A stretch of DNA of 64,000 nt from Phenylobacterium hankyongense. Its GTDB lineage: Bacteria > Pseudomonadota > Alphaproteobacteria > Caulobacterales > Caulobacteraceae. The notes beneath the pieces are model-generated. The model saw only the letters and a list, made by a program, of their open reading frames with translations. It had not been told where the DNA came from and ran no database searches. Below, piece by piece: positions 61,201 to 64,000 of this stretch. Position 1 is the first letter of the stretch. Every line of letters starts with the position of its first letter. Where the stretch lies: the NCBI RefSeq assembly GCF_003254505.1, contig NZ_QFYP01000001.1:1782001-1846000 (forward strand). The letters are read 5' to 3'. A program made the translations under genes and the position numbers.

Positions 61201-61398
61201 AAGGGCGCGGAGTTCCGCCAGCCGATGGCGGTGGCGGTGATCGGCGGCCTGATCACCTCGACGCTGTTGTCGCTGGTGCTGGTGCCAGTGGTCTACGAGT
61301 TCGTCGACGACTTCGAGCAGTGGCTGAAGCCGCGGCTCGCCAAGCTGGTCACGCCCCGCGAGGCCGCTCCGCTGCCGGTCCCGGAGGACCGGCTCTAG
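58264..61398 (+). CDS. RND family multidrug efflux permease (AcrB/MdtB type)
   Basis: The 1044-residue inner-membrane pump has twelve membrane helices and two large periplasmic loops. Conserved features are PVVVLFVALVLAGMIAY in helix 1, IGILVDDAIVEIENIEK with the two proton-relay aspartates of helix 4, and the second-half LLGLAAKNSILLVEYA of helix 10 with its lysine. A Gly-rich run (about 600-618) is an unusual low-complexity insertion in the periplasmic part. It exports drugs or other hydrophobic compounds; the substrate is unknown. It is coupled to the adaptor by a 4-base overlap. Confidence 0.95.
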   Translation: MSESHDSSAPALKISAWAIRNPVPVVVLFVALVLAGMIAYTGLPVKQFPNVQFPMVSVTVTQNGAAPGEMETQVTRPVEDAMAGLSSVKNITSVVTQGVSTTNIEFELGEDLQKKTDDVRSRVDQVRANLPREIDAPTVTRVELDSQPILTYAVAAPGMSDTELSWFIDDTVARAIQSAPGVSQISRVGGVNREINVLVDPDRLAARGLTAAQVNSALASFDIDASGGRVNVGSREQTVRVLGSVQTLAALRQLTIPVGANRFVRLTDVADVGDGAGEVRGFARLDGRPVVGFQVMKTRDSSDVGVDDAVVVAIAKLEKSHPGVKFTKIFSSVDETRASFKATQHVLAEGMILAALVVLLFLRDWRATAITAAAMPVSLIPTFAVMHAFGFSLNVVTLLALTLVIGILVDDAIVEIENIEKRVASGMRPYEAAMQGADAIGLAVVATTMTIIVVFTPVSFMKGMAGQFFREFGLTVSVAVAFSLVVARLLTPLMAAYLLKPHRNPHPRKPFQGFYRNVLEWALDHRIIASVVGGLVFVSSLFLVPLLPKGFQPAGNPDYVYVNIQGPPGATAQAMEQTVQEITRLFQRQSEVTSIFAQVGSTAGGGGPGFGGGGGGSDLRDGTVTVLLDPKRKLSDEAFKARLRDDLRAIPDARVGFLDFQGGAGFQQILASDNPAALQATATELEREMRTLPQIADPRPSTPPTGPELVIRPRAEEAARLGVSVDTIAQVARVATVGDIDANVAKLNEGERRIPIRVRLPQSARADIERIRSLRVPTAGGGVTTLDSVADVQFQAGPARIDRLNRKRQLTVQAELNGVELGDASAAVAKLPIMRRLPPGVGPADTGQLEAMKELFGSFGMAIFAGVSMIFGVLVLLFRSFFKPGVILSALPLAVGGAFLGLLIFHLSLSIPSLIGFLMLLGLAAKNSILLVEYAIEREREGMPQREALLEACRERARPIVMTTVAMAAGMLPTAFALEKGAEFRQPMAVAVIGGLITSTLLSLVLVPVVYEFVDDFEQWLKPRLAKLVTPREAAPLPVPEDRL

Positions 61399-62372
61399 AG
61401 CTCGCCGCGGATGATCTGGGCGAACTGGTCCGGGTCGACGTTGCCGCCGGAGAGCACGAGGCCGACGGTCTTGCCCGCGGCCGCCACCTTGCCGGTCAGC
61501 AGGGCGGCGAGGCCGACCGCGCCGCCGGGTTCCACCACCAGCTTCAGCACGCTGAAGGCATAGCGCATGGCCTCGGCGACCTCCGGGTCGGTGATGCCGA
61601 CCGCGCCCGCCAGGTTGGCCTTCATCAGCGGGAAGGTGATCTCGCCGGGGAAGGGGGATTCCAGGGCGTCGCAGAGCGAGCGGCCCTGCGGCTTGATGGT
61701 GACCCGCTCGCCGGCCGCCAGCGACTGGCGGGTGTCGTCGAACAGCGCCGGCTCCACGCCCCAGACCTCGGTGGCGGGCGACAGCGCCTTGATGGCCACC
61801 GACATGCCGCCGATCAGGCCGCCGCCGCTGATGGAGGCGAGCGCCAGGTCGAGGCTCGCGCCCAGCGCCTGGGCCTGGCGGACCAGCTCCAGCCCGACGG
61901 TGCCCTGGCCGGCGATGATGTGCGGGTCGTCGAAGGCCGGCACCACCACCGCGCCGCGCTCGGCGGCGATCTCGGCGGCGATCTTCTCGCGGCTTTCCTT
62001 CAGGCGATCGTAGAAGCGCACGTCCGCGCCATAGCTGCGCGTCGCCGCCACCTTCACGGCGGGCGCGTCGAGCGGCATGACGATCACCGCCGGCAGGCCG
62101 AGCAGCTTCGCCGCCAGCGCCACGCCCTGGGCGTGGTTGCCGGAGGAGAAGGCGACGACGCCGCGCGTGCGCTCGTCCGGGCTGAGCTGGACCAAGCGGT
62201 TGTAGGCGCCGCGGAACTTGAAGGCGCCGACCCGCTGCAGGGTCTCCGGCTTGATCAGCACCCGCGCGCCCAGGCGCTCGTTCAGCGCCGGGCTTTCGAT
62301 CAGCGGGGTCTCGACGGCGTGGCCGGCGATGCGCCCGGCGGCGGCCTCGATGTCGGCGAAGGTGACGCTCAC
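61395..62372 (-). CDS. Threonine/serine dehydratase (PLP fold type II)
   Basis: The 325-residue PLP enzyme has the Schiff-base lysine in [10 protein letters not shown], the phosphate-binding [10 protein letters not shown], and the later SGGNVD. It deaminates threonine to 2-oxobutyrate or serine to pyruvate. There is no regulatory ACT domain, so it is the catabolic form. The GTG at 62372 overlaps the VOC gene end (GTGA); the longer upstream frame has no PLP-enzyme character. Convergent with the efflux pump gene with a 4-base overlap. Confidence 0.9.
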   Translation of the reverse strand: MSVTFADIEAAAGRIAGHAVETPLIESPALNERLGARVLIKPETLQRVGAFKFRGAYNRLVQLSPDERTRGVVAFSSGNHAQGVALAAKLLGLPAVIVMPLDAPAVKVAATRSYGADVRFYDRLKESREKIAAEIAAERGAVVVPAFDDPHIIAGQGTVGLELVRQAQALGASLDLALASISGGGLIGGMSVAIKALSPATEVWGVEPALFDDTRQSLAAGERVTIKPQGRSLCDALESPFPGEITFPLMKANLAGAVGITDPEVAEAMRYAFSVLKLVVEPGGAVGLAALLTGKVAAAGKTVGLVLSGGNVDPDQFAQIIRGEL

Positions 62373-62788
62373 TTCGCGAACACCATGGCGTCGTCGGCGA
62401 AGGCCTTGAACTCCAGCGCGTTGCCGCACGGATCGAGGAAGAACATCGTCGCCTGCTCGCCGGGCTGGCCCTTGAAGCGCACCTGCGGCTCGATGACGAA
62501 CCTGGTCCCGGCCGCCTTCAGCCGCTCGGCCAGGGCGTCCCACGCCGGCAGGGTCAGGATGGCCCCGAAGTGGCGGACCGGCACGTCCTCGCCGTCCACC
62601 GGACTGGTGGCGCGGTGGCCGACTTCGGCCGGCGACAGGTGGGCGACGATCTGGTGGCCGTAGAAGTCGAAGTCGACCCATTCGTCGCTCGATCGGCCCT
62701 CGGGGCAGCCGAGCAGCTCTCCATAGAAAGCCCGGGCCTCGGCGAGGTCACGGACAGGGAAGGCGAGGTGAAAGCGGGGAATGTCCAT
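62369..62788 (-). CDS. VOC family (glyoxalase-like) protein
   Basis: A 139-residue vicinal-oxygen-chelate protein with the pattern [17 protein letters not shown] at the start and [14 protein letters not shown] near the end, where the Glu and an early His would bind a metal. Such domains serve as glyoxalases, dioxygenases or fosfomycin resistance proteins; the exact role is unknown. The ATG at 62788 (MDIPRFHL) is chosen. It is followed directly, with overlap, by the dehydratase gene. Confidence 0.88.
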   Translation of the reverse strand: MDIPRFHLAFPVRDLAEARAFYGELLGCPEGRSSDEWVDFDFYGHQIVAHLSPAEVGHRATSPVDGEDVPVRHFGAILTLPAWDALAERLKAAGTRFVIEPQVRFKGQPGEQATMFFLDPCGNALEFKAFADDAMVFAK

Positions 62789-62968
62789 GGCTGCGCCATA
62801 GCTCGTCCTCATTGCGATGGCGAGGGGGTTGAGGCGAGCTTCGGCTTGCTCTACACCGCGCCCGCGTCCAGCCCGTTGGGCAGGCGCCTGAACAGATCTC
62901 AAGCCCAGCCGCCGAGCACCTGTCGAAGGGCGGTTGGGTCACTCCGGGCAGGTCGGGAGATCGTATCC

Positions 62969-64000
62969 ATGGCCAATGTCACCGTGATCGGCGCTCAGTG
63001 GGGCGACGAGGGCAAGGGCAAGCTGGTGGACTGGCTGTCCAACCGCGCCGACGTGGTCGTGCGGTTCCAGGGCGGGCACAACGCCGGCCACACCCTGGTG
63101 GTGGGCGATCAGGTCTACAAGCTGTCGCTGCTGCCGTCGGGCGTCGTGCAGGGCAAGCTCTCGGTGATCGGCAACGGCGTGGTGGTCGACCCCTGGCACC
63201 TGCTGGCGGAGATCGAGAAGCTGGGCGGCCAGGGGGTGAAGATCACCCCGGAGCTGCTGGTGCTGGCCGACAACGCCTGCCTGATCCTGCCCCTGCACCG
63301 CGACCTCGACCAGGCCCGCGAGGCCGCCGCGGTGAACAAGATCGGCACCACCGGCCGCGGCATCGGCCCGGCCTACGAGGACAAGGTCGGCCGGCGCGCC
63401 ATCCGGGTCGCCGACCTCGCCGACCGCGAGGCGCTGGAAGCCAAGATCGACCGCCTGCTGGCCCACCACGCCCCGCTGCGGCGCGGGCTCGGCCTGCCGG
63501 AAGCCGACGGCGCGGCCCTGCTGGCCGAGCTGGAGGCCATGGCGCCGAAGATCCTGCCGTTCGCCAAGCCGGCGTGGCTGCTGCTGGACAAGGTGGTGAA
63601 GTCGGGCAAGCGGGTGCTGTTCGAGGGCGCCCAGGGCGCGCTGCTCGACGTCGACCACGGCACCTATCCGTATGTGACCTCCTCCAACACCGTCGCCGGC
63701 CAGGCCGCGGCCGGCTCGGGCCTGGGGCCCAAGGGCACCGGCTATGTGCTGGGCATCGTCAAGGCCTACACCACCCGCGTCGGCGGCGGTCCGTTCCCGA
63801 CCGAGCTGGAGGACGAGGTCGGCCAGCACCTCGGGACGGTCGGCAAGGAATTCGGAGTGGTCACCGGGCGCGCGCGCCGGTGCGGCTGGTTCGACGCGGC
63901 GCTGGTGCGCCAGTCGGTGGCGCTGAACGGCATCAGCGGCATCGCGCTCACCAAGCTCGACGTGCTGGACGGCCTGCCGACCCTAAAGATCTGCACCGGC
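62969..64000 (+). CDS. purA: Adenylosuccinate synthetase (N-terminal part)
   Basis: PurA joins IMP and aspartate using GTP, the first step from IMP to AMP. The frame is open from the ATG at 62969 to the end of the window, giving 344 of about 430 residues. It has the GTP loop [11 protein letters not shown] with the catalytic Asp, [23 protein letters not shown], and [20 protein letters not shown]. The gene is truncated only by the window edge. It diverges from the VOC gene. Confidence 0.97.
   Translation, partial: MANVTVIGAQWGDEGKGKLVDWLSNRADVVVRFQGGHNAGHTLVVGDQVYKLSLLPSGVVQGKLSVIGNGVVVDPWHLLAEIEKLGGQGVKITPELLVLADNACLILPLHRDLDQAREAAAVNKIGTTGRGIGPAYEDKVGRRAIRVADLADREALEAKIDRLLAHHAPLRRGLGLPEADGAALLAELEAMAPKILPFAKPAWLLLDKVVKSGKRVLFEGAQGALLDVDHGTYPYVTSSNTVAGQAAAGSGLGPKGTGYVLGIVKAYTTRVGGGPFPTELEDEVGQHLGTVGKEFGVVTGRARRCGWFDAALVRQSVALNGISGIALTKLDVLDGLPTLKICTG

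Noticed and set aside
1..64000. CRISPR arrays, transposases, integrases, tRNA and rRNA genes
   Set aside because: No regularly spaced direct repeats with unique spacers, no DDE or tyrosine recombinase motif, and no tRNA or rRNA signature was found on reading both strands.

Overview
The window is about 64 kb of very GC-rich DNA with densely packed genes. It reads as an alphaproteobacterial chromosome, most likely Caulobacteraceae (a Caulobacter or Phenylobacterium relative). This rests on a Flp/Tad pilus locus with CtrA-like sites, the order 4.5S RNA-dnaX-ybaB-recR, an rpmH-rnpA-yidC-engB operon near argB and dapD, and families of hairpin-forming intergenic repeats. The genus is an inference. 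No transposase, CRISPR array, rRNA or tRNA was recognised.

Layout. 1-5.6 kb: end of an SLC13-type permease, then the two class Ia ribonucleotide reductase genes (nrdA, nrdB), which are separated by three other genes; both are preceded by tandem NrdR-like boxes 31 bp apart. 5.6-8.3 kb: small glycine-zipper and hypothetical proteins, a Crp/Fnr regulator and a haloperoxidase-like hydrolase. 8.3-11.7 kb: the most accessory-looking stretch, with an AT-richer membrane protein, a 96-bp near-perfect palindrome, a three-gene minus-strand cassette around a SIR2-like DUF4917 protein, and a protein made of four terminase-small-subunit-like repeats. 11.7-24 kb: envelope and metabolic genes (OmpA-like lipoprotein, HtpX, GGDEF-EAL protein, dicarboxylate symporter, AMP nucleosidase, phosphatase, class V aminotransferase, MFS transporter).

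22.9-25.2 kb: a Tad pilus sub-locus (two TadE/TadG pseudopilins, divergent pilin and prepilin peptidase). 25.3-31 kb: aminopeptidase, NlpC/P60 hydrolase, membrane cytochrome c, kdsB-pheA and nudC. 31-38 kb: information processing (SRP RNA, dnaX, ybaB, recR, rmuC, def, fmt, truA). 38-47 kb: lysine and arginine genes (dapE, dapD, argB), an exported amidohydrolase, and engB-yidC-rnpA-rpmH behind a near-consensus sigma70 promoter. 47-51 kb: a TetR-esterase-oxidoreductase operon with a candidate operator, and a dienoyl-CoA-reductase-like SDR. 51-55 kb: HWE histidine kinase, DUF72 and an M28 peptidase. 54.7-61.4 kb: a TetR repressor divergent from a tripartite RND efflux operon. 61.4-64 kb: Thr/Ser dehydratase, VOC protein and the start of purA.

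Most genes are core housekeeping. The best candidate for an under-described system is the DUF4917 (SIR2-like) cassette at 8.96-10.53 kb with the repeat protein and palindrome beside it; a defence role there is inference only.
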